Assembly: GCF_003112515.1 (NCBI RefSeq)
Contig: NZ_BEVZ01000004.1
Span: 372,001-436,000, forward strand
DNA length: 64,000 bases
Source of the DNA: Streptomyces fragilis
GTDB lineage: Bacteria > Actinomycetota > Actinomycetes > Streptomycetales > Streptomycetaceae
Direction: 5' to 3'
Numbering within the stretch: the first letter of the stretch is position 1; the number at the start of each line of letters is the position of its first letter. The notes beneath the pieces were generated by a model that ran no database searches, was not told the origin of the DNA, and saw nothing but the letters and a program-made list of their open reading frames with translations. The translations under genes and the position numbers were made by a program. Shown here in pieces: positions 1 through 8,305 of the stretch.

Positions 1-1336
1 GGGTTTCGCCGTTGCGGACGGCGAGCACCGGCGGGCGCAGCACGTGGTTGTAGTTGCTCGCCATGGAGCGGCAGTAGGCGCCGGTGGCGGGCACCGCGAT
101 CAGGTCGCCGGGCGCGAGGTCGGCCGGCAGGAACGCGTCCCGGACCAGGATGTCACCGCTCTCGCAGTGCTTCCCGACCACCCGGGCCAGCATCGGCTCG
201 GCGTCACTGGCCCGCGAGACCAGCGACACCGAGTACTCGGCGTCGTACAGGGCGGTGCGGATGTTGTCCGACATCCCGCCGTCCACGGAGACGTACGTCC
301 GCAGCCCGTCCAGCGGCTTCAGCGTGCCGACCTCGTACAGCGTGAACGCCGTCGGGCCCACGATCGCCCGCCCCGGCTCGACCGAGATCCGCGGCGCGGC
401 CAGCCCGGCGCCCTCGCACTCGCGCGCGACGATCTCCCCGAGCGCCTTGGCGATCTCGTGCGGCCCCTGCGGGTCGTCCTCGCTCGTGTACGCGATGCCG
501 AGGCCGCCGCCGAGGTCGATCTCCGGCAGTTCGACGCCGTGCTCGTCACGGATCTCGGCGAGCAGCCCGACCACGCGCCGCGCGGCGACCTCGAAGCCGG
601 CCATGTCGAAGATCTGCGAGCCGATGTGGCTGTGGATGCCGACCAGTTCGAGCCCGTCCAGCCCGAGCGCCCGGCGCACTCCCTCGGCGGCCTGGCCGCC
701 GGCCAGCGGGAGGCCGAACTTCTGGTCCTCGTGGGCGGTCGCGATGAACTCGTGGGTGTGCGCCTCCACGCCCACCGTCACCCGGACCAGCACCTTCTGC
801 CGCACCCCGTGCGCCTGCGCGACGTGGGCGACCCGCACGATCTCCTGGAACGAGTCGAGCACGATCCGCCCGACCCCCGCGGTGACCGCCCGCTCGATCT
901 CGCCGAGCGACTTGTTGTTGCCGTGGAACGCGATCCGCTCGGCCGGCATCCCCGCCGCCAGCGCGGTCGCCAGCTCACCGGCGGAGCAGACGTCGAGGTT
1001 CAGCCCCTCCTCGTGCAGCCACCGGACCACGGCCTTGGAGAGGAACGCCTTGCCGGCGTAGAACACGTCGGCGCCCTCGCCGAACGCCTCCCGCCAGGCC
1101 CGGGCGCGCGCCCGGAAGTCGTCCTCGTCCATCACGTACGCCGGAGTGCCGTGCTCCCGGGCGACCTCCCGGACGTCGACCCCGCCGACGCGGACGGCGC
1201 CGTCCTCGTCCCGGGTGACGGAACCCGCCCACACCTTCGGGTCGAGGACGTTCAGGTCGGCGGGCGGAGCGGTGTAGTGGCCCTCGGGGAGGACGTCGGC
1301 GTGACGGGGTCCGGCGGGGTGTGCGGAACGGCTCAT
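1..1336 (-). CDS. lysA: Diaminopimelate decarboxylase, 3' end cut by the window edge
   Basis: Decarboxylates meso-diaminopimelate to L-lysine, the last step of lysine synthesis, using PLP in the cytoplasm. About 445 residues are present; the C-terminus lies outside the window. The fold-type III PLP enzyme signature is visible: a YAGKAF motif whose Lys96 should hold PLP, an HGNNKS stretch, HSHIGSQ and GGGLGIAY for phosphate binding, an EPGRA motif, and CESGD for the substrate-binding side. The ATG at 1336 follows a 64-base gap after nrtL on the same strand, so the two are probably cotranscribed. In relatives a homoserine dehydrogenase/threonine synthase block follows; it is not in view here. 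Confidence 0.96.
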   Translation of the reverse strand, partial: MSRSAHPAGPRHADVLPEGHYTAPPADLNVLDPKVWAGSVTRDEDGAVRVGGVDVREVAREHGTPAYVMDEDDFRARARAWREAFGEGADVFYAGKAFLSKAVVRWLHEEGLNLDVCSAGELATALAAGMPAERIAFHGNNKSLGEIERAVTAGVGRIVLDSFQEIVRVAHVAQAHGVRQKVLVRVTVGVEAHTHEFIATAHEDQKFGLPLAGGQAAEGVRRALGLDGLELVGIHSHIGSQIFDMAGFEVAARRVVGLLAEIRDEHGVELPEIDLGGGLGIAYTSEDDPQGPHEIAKALGEIVARECEGAGLAAPRISVEPGRAIVGPTAFTLYEVGTLKPLDGLRTYVSVDGGMSDNIRTALYDAEYSVSLVSRASDAEPMLARVVGKHCESGDILVRDAFLPADLAPGDLIAVPATGAYCRSMASNYNHVLRPPVLAVRNGET

Positions 1337-1400
1337 CGTCTGTCTCTGCGTCTCTCTTCTGTCTCTGGCGCCTGCTCCGGCGTCTTCGTCGGCCGGGGGC

Positions 1401-2597
1401 TCAGAGATGTTCGGGTGCGTCGATGCCGAGCAGGGTGAGGCCGCCGGCCAGCACCGTCCCGGCGGCTTCGGCGAGGGCGAGCCGGGCGCGGTGGGCGGCC
1501 GAGGGTTTCTCCTCCCCCGTCGGCAGCACAGCCCCGTACGTCAGGAACTCCAGCGTGGCGTCGGCGACACCCACCAGGTGCCGCGCGACGCGGTCCGGCG
1601 CGTACTCCCGCGCGGCCTGCGCGAGGACGCGGGGGTGGTCGGCGATCTCCCGCAGCAGGGGCTGGGCGGGGGTCCCGAGGGGGGCAGGGGTCCCGAGGGG
1701 GGCAGGGGTCCCGAGGGGGGCAGGGGTCCCGGGGGTGGCGGAGGTCCCGGGGGTGGCGGAGGTCCCGGGGGTGGCGGAGGTCCCGGGGGCGCCGGGAGTG
1801 CTCTCTACCGGGGCGTTCTGTGCCGGGGCGTCCTGCACTGGTGCGTCCTTTGCAGCGGCGTTCTGCACCGGGCCGGGCTCAGCGGAGTAACCGAGCTGCG
1901 CGGCGTTGCGGCTCGCCGCCCGCGTCCGGGCGTGGGCGTACCGCACCCGGAACAGCGGATTGCTCTCCCGCTGCCTCAGGTGCTCGTCCCCGAGGGTGGG
2001 CCGGTCGTGCGGCGCCGGGTACAGCAGCGCCCACCGGGCGGCGGCGGGCCCGAGGGGCGCGGGATCGGCGGGCGCGGGCACGGGCCGGATGTCGGCGGCC
2101 CGCGCGTTCTCCACGACCACCACCCCGGCCTCACCGCCCTGGTTCCGGACGAGGCGCGCCACGACCTCGGCGACCACCTGGGCCCGCACCTCGTCCGCGA
2201 CCCGCAGCGTGACCGTCCGCCCGGCGAACGCGTCCCCCCGGCCGTATGCGCTGCCGCCTTCCGCACCCACCCCGCGTGCTCCGCGCACCCTGCGCACCAG
2301 GGCGGCGTCGACGTCGCCCTCGAGACTGATGTTGAGGAACCCCGGCCCGGTGACGGCGACGTCCCGCACCCCGCTCACCCGCATCAACCGGGTGCGCAGC
2401 ACCTCGGCGACCTCCGCGGCGGGCCGTCCGGCCGGCCGCGCGAGCCGCATCGCGACGTTGGTGGCGTAGTCCCCACAGCCCCCGGGACCGGGCGGGGCGA
2501 CCTTCACGGTCTCCGGCACGGCCACCGCCAGCTCGCCCGCGTCCACGGCGGAACGCACCGCGCGCAGCACGGTGTGCGAGAGCTCGACGGGGGTCAC
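1401..2597 (-). CDS. nrtL: ArgS-related anticodon-binding-type protein NrtL
   Basis: A 398-residue relative of arginyl-tRNA synthetase that lacks the Rossmann catalytic core. The N-terminal third resembles the ArgRS additional domain ([19 protein letters not shown]). A fragment [14 protein letters not shown] matches the segment just before the DALR anticodon-binding domain, and that all-helical domain fills residues about 315-398. Between them lies a Pro/Gly/Thr-rich linker (236-312) made of six-residue repeats. No HIGH or KMSK motif is visible, so aminoacylation is unlikely; the cellular role is unknown to me. The GTG start at 2597 lies 7 bases after a TAATCT -10 hexamer, suggesting a leaderless transcript. 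lysA follows. Confidence 0.85.
   Translation of the reverse strand: MTPVELSHTVLRAVRSAVDAGELAVAVPETVKVAPPGPGGCGDYATNVAMRLARPAGRPAAEVAEVLRTRLMRVSGVRDVAVTGPGFLNISLEGDVDAALVRRVRGARGVGAEGGSAYGRGDAFAGRTVTLRVADEVRAQVVAEVVARLVRNQGGEAGVVVVENARAADIRPVPAPADPAPLGPAAARWALLYPAPHDRPTLGDEHLRQRESNPLFRVRYAHARTRAASRNAAQLGYSAEPGPVQNAAAKDAPVQDAPAQNAPVESTPGAPGTSATPGTSATPGTSATPGTPAPLGTPAPLGTPAPLGTPAQPLLREIADHPRVLAQAAREYAPDRVARHLVGVADATLEFLTYGAVLPTGEEKPSAAHRARLALAEAAGTVLAGGLTLLGIDAPEHL
1671..1796. repeat. 18-bp in-frame tandem repeat in nrtL
   Basis: The hexamer GGTCCC recurs exactly every 18 bases at 1671, 1689, 1707, 1725, 1743, 1761 and 1779, giving seven copies of an 18-bp unit. Each unit encodes six residues of the type PGTSAT or LGTPAP in NrtL. 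The first copies and the later three form two subtypes, consistent with stepwise duplication. The array stays in frame and sits in the linker before the DALR domain. Confidence 0.9.
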
Positions 2598-2604
2598 GGG
2601 ACCC

Positions 2605-2610
2605 AGATTA
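2605..2610 (-). promoter_or_regulatory. -10 hexamer of nrtL (leaderless)
   Basis: TAATCT on the minus strand is separated by 7 bases from the GTG start of nrtL, placing the expected transcription start on the GTG itself. No Shine-Dalgarno is present. A weak TCGACC lies about 19 bases upstream as a possible -35. Confidence 0.5.
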
Positions 2611-2699
2611 GGGGAGCCGGGGCGGGGTAGGTCGACCCGTTTCGGCTGGGTCCCGCCATCCGGACAGCTCGCGCCCTTTTTGGTACGTGCACCACGCTT

Positions 2700-3110
2700 T
2701 CAGGCGCTCACCGGGGCCGGCTCCTCCGGCCCGCGCCGCAGCTCCATCAACCGCCGCACCACATCCACGAGTTCGGCCGGCTCGAACGGCTTGGCCACGA
2801 ACGCGTCCACTCCGACGTCCAGCCCGGCCTCGACCTCCGGTTGGCTGCAGGCGCTGACGATGGCGAGAGGCAGATCACGCGTCCCCGGGTCCGACCTCAA
2901 CCGCGCCGCCGTCCCGAGTCCGTCGAGCCGGGGCATGACCACGTCCAGCGTCACCACGTCGGGCCGCACCCGATGGATCACTTCCAGACACTCGGCACCA
3001 TCGGCCGCGGTCACCACCTCGAACCCTTCCAGCTCGAGATTGACCCTGATCAGCTGCCGGATCACCTCACTGTCGTCGACGACAAGGATCCGGCCGGAAG
3101 CGCCCGCCAC
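2700..3110 (-). CDS. Single-domain response regulator (receiver only)
   Basis: A 136-residue CheY-like receiver with no output domain. The acidic pocket is Asp12/Asp13 (LVVDD), the phosphoacceptor is Asp56 (VTLDVVMP), and the conserved lysine is Lys107 in FVAKPF. It probably relays phosphoryl groups or binds a partner protein; no kinase is adjacent. Longer upstream reading in the same frame is possible, but the GTG at 3110 is chosen because a TACTCT -10-like hexamer ends 6 bases before it, typical of leaderless Streptomyces genes, and because the receiver fold begins right there. It is upstream of and codirectional with nrtL and lysA, but nrtL has its own likely promoter. Confidence 0.9.
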   Translation of the reverse strand: MAGASGRILVVDDSEVIRQLIRVNLELEGFEVVTAADGAECLEVIHRVRPDVVTLDVVMPRLDGLGTAARLRSDPGTRDLPLAIVSACSQPEVEAGLDVGVDAFVAKPFEPAELVDVVRRLMELRRGPEEPAPVSA

Positions 3111-3116
3111 AACTAG

Positions 3117-3122
3117 AGAGTA
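3117..3122 (-). promoter_or_regulatory. -10-like hexamer before the receiver gene
   Basis: TACTCT on the minus strand, 6 bases before the GTG at 3110. It decides the start because nothing like a ribosome-binding site is seen. Confidence 0.4.
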
Positions 3123-3298
3123 GGCACGGCGCGCACCCCCCGTCCGGCTTTTCCGCACTTCCACCCGTAACGGACAGGACACGGCACCCCCGCGCTCCGG
3201 CGCACCTCCCCCACCCCACGGCAAACCTGTTCACGACCACCCCAGGTGAGCTGGTAGTGTTCTACCCGTCACCGCGACCAACGCGCCGCGGCGAACGC

Positions 3299-3370
3299 GC
3301 CCCCGTAGCTCAGGGGATAGAGCAACGGCCTCCGGAGCCGTGTGCGCAGGTTCGAATCCTGCCGGGGGCA
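3299..3370 (+). tRNA. tRNA-Arg (anticodon CCG)
   Basis: A 72-base cloverleaf. The acceptor stem GCCCCCG (3299-3305) pairs with CGGGGGC (3363-3369), followed by discriminator A3370. The anticodon loop is CTCCGGA with anticodon CCG, and the T arm contains GGTTCGAATCC. CCA is not encoded. Arginine tRNA genes are frequent integration sites for actinobacterial elements; the genes just downstream (3540-6843) are poorly conserved types, but no integrase or second copy of the 3' end is in view. Confidence 0.97.
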
Positions 3371-3390
3371 CTTCGCAGAAGTGCCAGACA

Positions 3391-3426
3391 GACCCCGTGA
3401 TCAGCGGAAACGCTGAGTGCGGGGTC
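3391..3426 (+). terminator. Terminator after tRNA-Arg
   Basis: Outer stem GACCCCG (3391-3397) with CGGGGTC (3420-3426), inner stem TCAGCG with CGCTGA, GAAA tetraloop, then a T-rich TTGTTGT tail. A separate perfect 7-bp hairpin (3368-3384) overlaps the last bases of the tRNA. Confidence 0.85.
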
Positions 3427-3539
3427 TTGTTGTATGTGCAGGCGTGTGCCGGGGTGGGCGGCCGTATGACAGGGGTCGCGGCCTATTCGCGGCCTGGGAC
3501 GTGCGGCGTCAGCGCAGGTCAGGGGCAGGGCTCGGGCTG

Positions 3540-4196
3540 ATGAACGAGGGGAAGCAGCGGGTGGGTTCGGGAGCCGGGGAGACCGCGACGGAGCCGGTTC
3601 GACCGGTGTGGGTGCTGACCCCGCTGGAGAGTGTTGGTCCGCTGCGCTTCGGCATGTTCGCCGACGAGGTCCGAGCCGCTCTTCCGGAAGCCGTCGAGTT
3701 GAGCCGTTTCTCCGCCGAGCCCTTCTACCCGGAGATCTACGGCCTTCAGCTCGGCTTCCATCCAGCGGTGCCGGCTGTCTACGCGTACTTCGAGAGCACC
3801 GGTCGGCTCTTCTGCGTGGCTGCCGACGCTGCCCACGGACCGCGCGTGACGCTGGAAGGGCTGGAGCTGACCGGCCGCGTGCCTGCCGTACTCCAAGAGA
3901 CAGTCCTGGACCTTCACTCCTCGGGTACTCACCACGTGTCGTACGGTCCGCGGGGCAACCCGGGGATCAACGAGGTCGGCATGGTCCTGCGGGTCCAGGA
4001 CACCGTCGACGGGCTCCTGACCCGGCCCGTTCTCGTGGGCCGCGAGTGGGCGGCCCACTGCACCGACGACTGGGAGGGATCCATTCCCGAGTGTGAGTGG
4101 CTGGGCCGCCAGTGGTCCGTGTACAACGGCTCGGACGTGTACCCCCCGCCCGGATACGCGACGAACTGGCCGGCAGGGTGGACGGCCCCGTTCTGA
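3540..4196 (+). CDS. Conserved hypothetical protein
   Basis: A 218-residue soluble protein I do not recognise. There is no signal peptide or membrane segment. The N-terminus has a pattern seen in many small Streptomyces proteins that predict a compact alpha/beta fold (LTPLESVGPLRFGM, then a charged helix). The C-terminal third is rich in Trp, Tyr and Pro (EWLGRQWSVYNGSDVYPPPGY). The ATG at 3540 is preferred over an upstream GTG at 3417, because the latter would start inside the tRNA terminator hairpin. No clear ribosome-binding site is visible. It is codirectional with the next gene (30-base gap) and may be cargo placed next to tRNA-Arg. Confidence 0.65.
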   Translation: MNEGKQRVGSGAGETATEPVRPVWVLTPLESVGPLRFGMFADEVRAALPEAVELSRFSAEPFYPEIYGLQLGFHPAVPAVYAYFESTGRLFCVAADAAHGPRVTLEGLELTGRVPAVLQETVLDLHSSGTHHVSYGPRGNPGINEVGMVLRVQDTVDGLLTRPVLVGREWAAHCTDDWEGSIPECEWLGRQWSVYNGSDVYPPPGYATNWPAGWTAPF

Positions 4197-4214
4197 GCGG
4201 GGAGGCGTACGCGA

Positions 4215-4220
4215 CATGAT
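4215..4220 (+). promoter_or_regulatory. -10-like hexamer before 4227
   Basis: CATGAT, 6 bases upstream of the GTG at 4227, with no ribosome-binding site between; consistent with a leaderless transcript. Confidence 0.35.
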
Positions 4221-4226
4221 GCGCCC

Positions 4227-4664
4227 GTGAGCATCATCGTCGAGTTCTTCGCCGCGCCGGACGACCTGTCCGCGGCAAGGACTCTTCCGGGAGGGACACG
4301 GCAGGTGTTCGAGGCGGTGTCCTTCGGCAACTTCGACGCCGAGGAAGCCGTACTCGAGTGGGAATGCCTGCTTGCCGGTGGCGACTTCGAGGAGCTCGTC
4401 GACGCCGGTGAGCCTCGGGCGGTCGCCGAACAGGACGGCAGCGGGGGTGCGTTCGTCTTCGCCGTGTCGCCGCGGCTGATGGACGCGCTCGCGCACGCCG
4501 CGCCCGACAGGCTGCGTGACGTCGCGGCCTCATGGGTCAGGCTCCGTGCGGAGGAGGATGAACACTTCGCCCCGGAGGTCGCCGACGCACTACTGGGAAG
4601 CTTGGCCGGCATGGCCGGCCGTGCCCGGCGCCGGGGGCACAGCGTCTACTGCTGGGTGGGATGA
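4227..4664 (+). CDS. Conserved hypothetical protein, 145 residues
   Basis: A small acidic cytosolic protein starting MSIIVEFFAAPDDLSAA. The pattern (a short beta strand, then long helices with many Asp/Glu) resembles Streptomyces proteins often annotated only as hypothetical and found near toxin-immunity-like genes. I see no catalytic motif. The GTG at 4227 fits a leaderless start. It lies 30 bases after the preceding hypothetical gene and 91 bases before the secreted protein gene. I assign no function. Confidence 0.6.
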   Translation: MSIIVEFFAAPDDLSAARTLPGGTRQVFEAVSFGNFDAEEAVLEWECLLAGGDFEELVDAGEPRAVAEQDGSGGAFVFAVSPRLMDALAHAAPDRLRDVAASWVRLRAEEDEHFAPEVADALLGSLAGMAGRARRRGHSVYCWVG

Positions 4665-4755
4665 CCGTCCAGCCGGTTGACAGGGTCGTGACACAGGGTC
4701 AGGCTTCGCCTTTCCGGCGTACGCGACGCCGGGGTCCTGTGGGGGGATTCTCACC

Positions 4756-6843
4756 GTGTTCATCTCTGCGCCGCTTCGGCGTGCCCTGACGGCGTTGGCC
4801 GTCGCCTGTCTCACCGGGACGGCCGTACTCACTTCGGTGGCTCCCGCCTCGGCCCACCGTCACGGGTGCCACGCCCGGCATTCCTGCCCTTCGGACACCG
4901 GTTCCTACATCTGTGGAGACCTGGGTGACGCCTCGATGTGCGGAACGGGGAGCACCGGGGGCACCGGCGGGACAGGCGGCTCCGGCACGGGCTCATCCGT
5001 CGAGCCCGCCGAGCCCGTCGACAACGACGCGCCGTCCAAGCCCAGGGTCCAGCGCCCCGAAGCCCTGCCGGGCGGGAAGGTGTCCGTCACCGTCACCGCC
5101 GAGCGGGGCGCCACGATCATCGTGTTCGGGGGGAGCGACGAAGGAGACGAGGGCGACGGCGAGGAGGTGACGAAGGCGACCGCCACCGGGTCACCGCAGA
5201 CGCTCACCTTCGAGGCGGAGGACGGCAGCACGACCTACGTCGTCACCGCGACGGACGCCGCCGGGAACGAGAGCTCCCGGAGCAAGGCGTTCACCGTGGA
5301 GACCGACGGCACGAAGCCCGAGCTGGCCGCGTTCGACGTCGCGCCCGCCGACCCGACGACCGCTGCCGTCGGGGTCTCGTTCGAGGTGGACGAGAAGGTC
5401 GACTACAAGCTGGCCGTGGCCGGCCGCGAAGAGAGCGTCACCGGGGAGGCCGGTGCCGGTTCACCGGTGGACGAGGCCCTGTGGCTGCCGGACGGCGACC
5501 ATGAGCTCACCGTCACCGTCGAGGACGCCGTGGGCAACGTGACCCGGCGTACCGAAAGCTTCACCGTCGAGCTGGACTCGTTGGAACCGAGGCTGACGCA
5601 GGAGGACGTGTTCCGCTCGTCGTCCGTTCCGCTGACCGTCGCGGGGCCGCCCGAGGCTGAGGTCACGGCGCGCATGGGCGCGAAGACCGAGAAGGTCACC
5701 CTGGGCAAGCAGGGCTCGGTGGAGCTCTCCTTCGAGCTTGCGGACGGCACCTACCGGCCCGAGGTCGAACTTGTGGACCGCTTCGGACGCCGCGGCACGT
5801 TGACCGGCGATCCCGTCACCGTCGACACGCAGGCGCCCGCGGTGAAGGCGGGTTACGACGAGGAGGCCGCCCGTTACGGGACGGTCGCCGTCACGATCAC
5901 CAGCGAGCCGGGGACGGAGGTCACGCTCAGCGAGGGTGCCGAGACGGTGGCGTCCGGCCGTCTGGAGCGGGACCGGAGGAGTCTGCGACTCACCCCGGAG
6001 TTGGGGCCGGGTCGTCACCAACTCACCGTCTCGGCGCAGGACCGGGCCGGCAACGAACGCACCTACGACCTCTCGGTCACCGTGCAGGACGACATGACGA
6101 CGGCCGAGATCCTCCGAGCCGTGCTGTGGACCGTCGGCATCGTCCTGGTCGTCGGCGTGACGATGCTGCTGCTGTGGCGTAGACGACGCCGTGTCGTCAG
6201 ATGGTGGGCACGACGACGCGAAGCCGCACGCATGGCCGCCGAACTGCGTGCGATCGCCCGCCGCCAGGAGCAGAGCCTGCGCGAGCAGGAACGCTACGAA
6301 CGGGACCTGGCCGTCTGGGAAGGCGAACACGACCGGCTGGCCGAGTTGCACGACTTGGCGCGCAACCTGACGGGTGAGGTCTACCCGGCAGAACAGTTCC
6401 GCTGGGGGCGCCGGAAGAAGGACGAACGGGTCCTCCTGGTGGCGACCGCCCGACTGGTCGAGGTCCGGACCAAGCAGGGTCTCGCCAGTCTGGAGGAGAC
6501 CGACCGCGGCGAGGTGGCCGTCACCGACCGTCGGGTCCTCTTCGCCGGCCTGTCCAAGCGCCGGGAGTGGGACTACGGGCGCTGGCTCACCCACGAGCAC
6601 CGGCCTCAGGGCATCACCCTCATCAGGGTTTCCAACCGCGCGAAGGCCTCCGGAATCGCCTACCCCTTGCTGGAGGCCCGCCACATCCGACTGGCCATCG
6701 ACGTCGCCCTCGCCGACCAGCGCGGCACGCGAGACGAGATCATCAGCCGCACCCGCCGGGAGCTCGACGCCCACATGACCGATCGGCCGGTGCCGCCCCC
6801 CGTCACCCCCGACTCCCCGCCCTTGGGGCAGCCCATCGGCTGA
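4756..6843 (+). CDS. Secreted Ig-like repeat, single-pass membrane protein with cytosolic PH-like domain
   Basis: A 695-residue protein. Residues 1-33 are a signal peptide ending ASA. Residues 34-61 hold a Cys/His motif (GCHARHSC, then SYICGDLG) that recurs near the ends of actinobacterial secreted proteins. A Gly/Thr-rich linker follows, then about 360 residues of bacterial Ig-like repeats with recurring TDAAGN, EDAVGN and QDRAGN turns. Residues about 450-475 are a transmembrane helix followed by a strongly basic stretch, then a charged coiled coil (about 485-540). The cytosolic end (about 548-660) looks like a PH-type domain (VAVTDRRVLFAGL). The topology suggests a receptor or anchor linking the cell surface to the cytosol. 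The GTG start precedes the signal peptide. Function unknown. Confidence 0.8.
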   Translation: MFISAPLRRALTALAVACLTGTAVLTSVAPASAHRHGCHARHSCPSDTGSYICGDLGDASMCGTGSTGGTGGTGGSGTGSSVEPAEPVDNDAPSKPRVQRPEALPGGKVSVTVTAERGATIIVFGGSDEGDEGDGEEVTKATATGSPQTLTFEAEDGSTTYVVTATDAAGNESSRSKAFTVETDGTKPELAAFDVAPADPTTAAVGVSFEVDEKVDYKLAVAGREESVTGEAGAGSPVDEALWLPDGDHELTVTVEDAVGNVTRRTESFTVELDSLEPRLTQEDVFRSSSVPLTVAGPPEAEVTARMGAKTEKVTLGKQGSVELSFELADGTYRPEVELVDRFGRRGTLTGDPVTVDTQAPAVKAGYDEEAARYGTVAVTITSEPGTEVTLSEGAETVASGRLERDRRSLRLTPELGPGRHQLTVSAQDRAGNERTYDLSVTVQDDMTTAEILRAVLWTVGIVLVVGVTMLLLWRRRRRVVRWWARRREAARMAAELRAIARRQEQSLREQERYERDLAVWEGEHDRLAELHDLARNLTGEVYPAEQFRWGRRKKDERVLLVATARLVEVRTKQGLASLEETDRGEVAVTDRRVLFAGLSKRREWDYGRWLTHEHRPQGITLIRVSNRAKASGIAYPLLEARHIRLAIDVALADQRGTRDEIISRTRRELDAHMTDRPVPPPVTPDSPPLGQPIG

Positions 6844-7151
6844 CCTGGGACCTGACCCCTCCCCCCGCAGCGCAGACGGGCCTCCCCCGCGCTGAGGGGG
6901 AACGGCTTTCCCCCGGTCTTCCGGGGCGGCCAACCGGTGCGGGGATACCGGTCTGGTGCTCTGGAGGCGGTGGCTGCTCTGAGTTCTGATGGCAGCCGTC
7001 CGTGGTCGTCACCCTGGCGTAGGGCCGGGGTCGGCACCAGACGCGGACCTGGCGTATGCATGACGGCTCGGTTGGGCCGCTGCCCGGGCACCTGCAAGTC
7101 TCCCCGTCCCCCAACGGGGCCGGGGCCGCCGTACGCAGACAGTCGCTGGTT
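6844..7151. other. Intergenic region between convergent genes
   Basis: 308 bases between two converging genes. It contains a small perfect hairpin CCCCGG-TCTT-CCGGGG (6911-6926) and a G/C-rich imperfect hairpin near 7108-7133 that could stop the NUDIX transcript. No convincing gene. Confidence 0.5.
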
Positions 7152-7844
7152 CTACGGGCGGGCGAAGGGGCCGTTCAGGGCGGCCCATTGCAGGAGCAGG
7201 ATGGTCTTACCGTCGGCTATGCGGCCGTCGTGGGTCATGGCGAGGGCCTCGGTGAAGGGGAGTTCGAGGACCTCGATGTCCTCGCCCTCCTCCTCGAGCC
7301 CGCCGCCGGCGCCGGTGCGGTCGGCCGGGGTGTAAGCGGCGGCGAAGAAGTGGAGGCGTTCGGTGACCGAGCCGGGGCTCATGTAGGCGTCGAGGACGTG
7401 GGTGAGCGGGCCGAGGGTGACGCCGAGCTCTTCGACCGCCTCGCGCCGGATCGCGCTGGACGGGTCGTCGGCGTCGAGCAGGCCGGCCGCGGCCTCGACG
7501 AGCATGCCGTCCGGGTGGTCGTTCACGTAGGCCGGGTAGCGGAACTGCCGGGTGAGCAGGACGCAGCCTCGGGTGGTGTCGTAGGGCAGGACGACGGCGC
7601 CGTTGCCGCGGTCGTAGGTCTCGCGCTGCTGTGTCTCCCACCGTCCGTCGCGCCGGCGGTGGTCGAAGGTCGTGCGGCGCAGGACGTGCCAGCCCTGTGA
7701 GGTGAGTTCGACGTCGCGGACGACGACGCCGGGGTTGCGGGTGAGGTCGCGGCCGGCCTGGTCGAGGTGGGTGCGGCCGCGGTGGTCGGGGAGATCGATG
7801 CCCGGGCGGCCCGCCGGCCGGTCTCCTGCGGGGCGCTGTGTCAC
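7152..7844 (-). CDS. NUDIX hydrolase
   Basis: A 230-residue NUDIX pyrophosphatase. The NUDIX box spans GLLDADDPSSAIRREAVEELGV, including the metal-binding REAVEEL. The upstream strands (AVVLPYDTTRGCVLLTRQFRYP) and downstream loop are like ADP-ribose/GDP-mannose-type members, so a nucleoside diphosphate-X substrate is likely but not proven. About 45 extra N-terminal residues are Pro/Arg-rich. The GTG start overlaps the stop of the DUF4406 gene by four bases (GTGA), showing translational coupling. The pair is probably controlled by the divergent DeoR-type regulator. Confidence 0.9.
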   Translation of the reverse strand: MTQRPAGDRPAGRPGIDLPDHRGRTHLDQAGRDLTRNPGVVVRDVELTSQGWHVLRRTTFDHRRRDGRWETQQRETYDRGNGAVVLPYDTTRGCVLLTRQFRYPAYVNDHPDGMLVEAAAGLLDADDPSSAIRREAVEELGVTLGPLTHVLDAYMSPGSVTERLHFFAAAYTPADRTGAGGGLEEEGEDIEVLELPFTEALAMTHDGRIADGKTILLLQWAALNGPFARP

Positions 7845-8257
7845 GCGGTCTCCTGCGGAAGGCCGTGGCCGAGCGCTGTGCGGGGTGCCTCCGTGCGGCG
7901 GGGGATCTCGGACACGTCGTGGTAGACCGGGAGGCCGAGGCGGCGGGCGGTGGCGACGTCCTGGTCGGCGCCCGCTGAGGCGCCGGGCAGACGCAGGACG
8001 GCGTCGCAGTGGACGAGCAGTCGGTCGGCCGTCGGGTGGAGCACGTGGTCGGCGAGGGGGTCGGTGGGGCCGGCACCGGCGGACCGGAGGACGGGCAGGG
8101 CGATCCACTCGCCGATCACGGGGAGGTGACCGGCCGCGAAGACGGGCCATGCGGCGGCTTCGAGGCGGGCCAGGTTGGCGGCCATGACCTGCGGGTCGCC
8201 GTCGGCGCCGGAGCCGTAGGGGCCCGCGATGAGGATGAGCAAGGGCTTGTCGGTCAT
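7841..8257 (-). CDS. DUF4406 / nucleoside-deoxyribosyltransferase-like protein
   Basis: A 138-residue protein. It begins with a beta strand and glycine loop (LLILIAGPYGSG) and ends with a strand-helix pair (HCDAVLRLPG, then DQDVATARRLGLPVYHDVSEI), the layout of the nucleoside 2-deoxyribosyltransferase-like fold and DUF4406. The substrate is not known. The ATG at 8257 is chosen because the glycine-loop fold begins there and a TACCTT hexamer lies 7 bases upstream, giving a leaderless mRNA. First gene of a two-gene operon with the NUDIX hydrolase; the context suggests salvage or clearing of a modified nucleotide or sugar nucleotide. Confidence 0.8.
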   Translation of the reverse strand: MTDKPLLILIAGPYGSGADGDPQVMAANLARLEAAAWPVFAAGHLPVIGEWIALPVLRSAGAGPTDPLADHVLHPTADRLLVHCDAVLRLPGASAGADQDVATARRLGLPVYHDVSEIPRRTEAPRTALGHGLPQETA

Positions 8258-8264
8258 GACGGCT

Positions 8265-8270
8265 AAGGTA
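8265..8270 (-). promoter_or_regulatory. -10-like hexamer of DUF4406-NUDIX operon
   Basis: TACCTT on the minus strand, 7 bases before the ATG at 8257. The 48-base divergent gap (8258-8305) also carries A/G-rich GAAA-like direct repeats that could bind the DeoR regulator, though part of them is the GGAAGG ribosome-binding site of 8306. Confidence 0.4.
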
Positions 8271-8305
8271 CATGCAGAAACGGGAAAGAACAGGAAGGAA
8301 CGTGC

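Noticed and set aside
3417..3539. Upstream GTG extension of the 3540 gene
   Set aside because: It would begin inside the tRNA terminator hairpin and has no ribosome-binding site; the ATG at 3540 is more credible.
3371..7151. Integrated mobile element at tRNA-Arg
   Set aside because: No integrase, relaxase, replication gene or duplicated attachment site is present.
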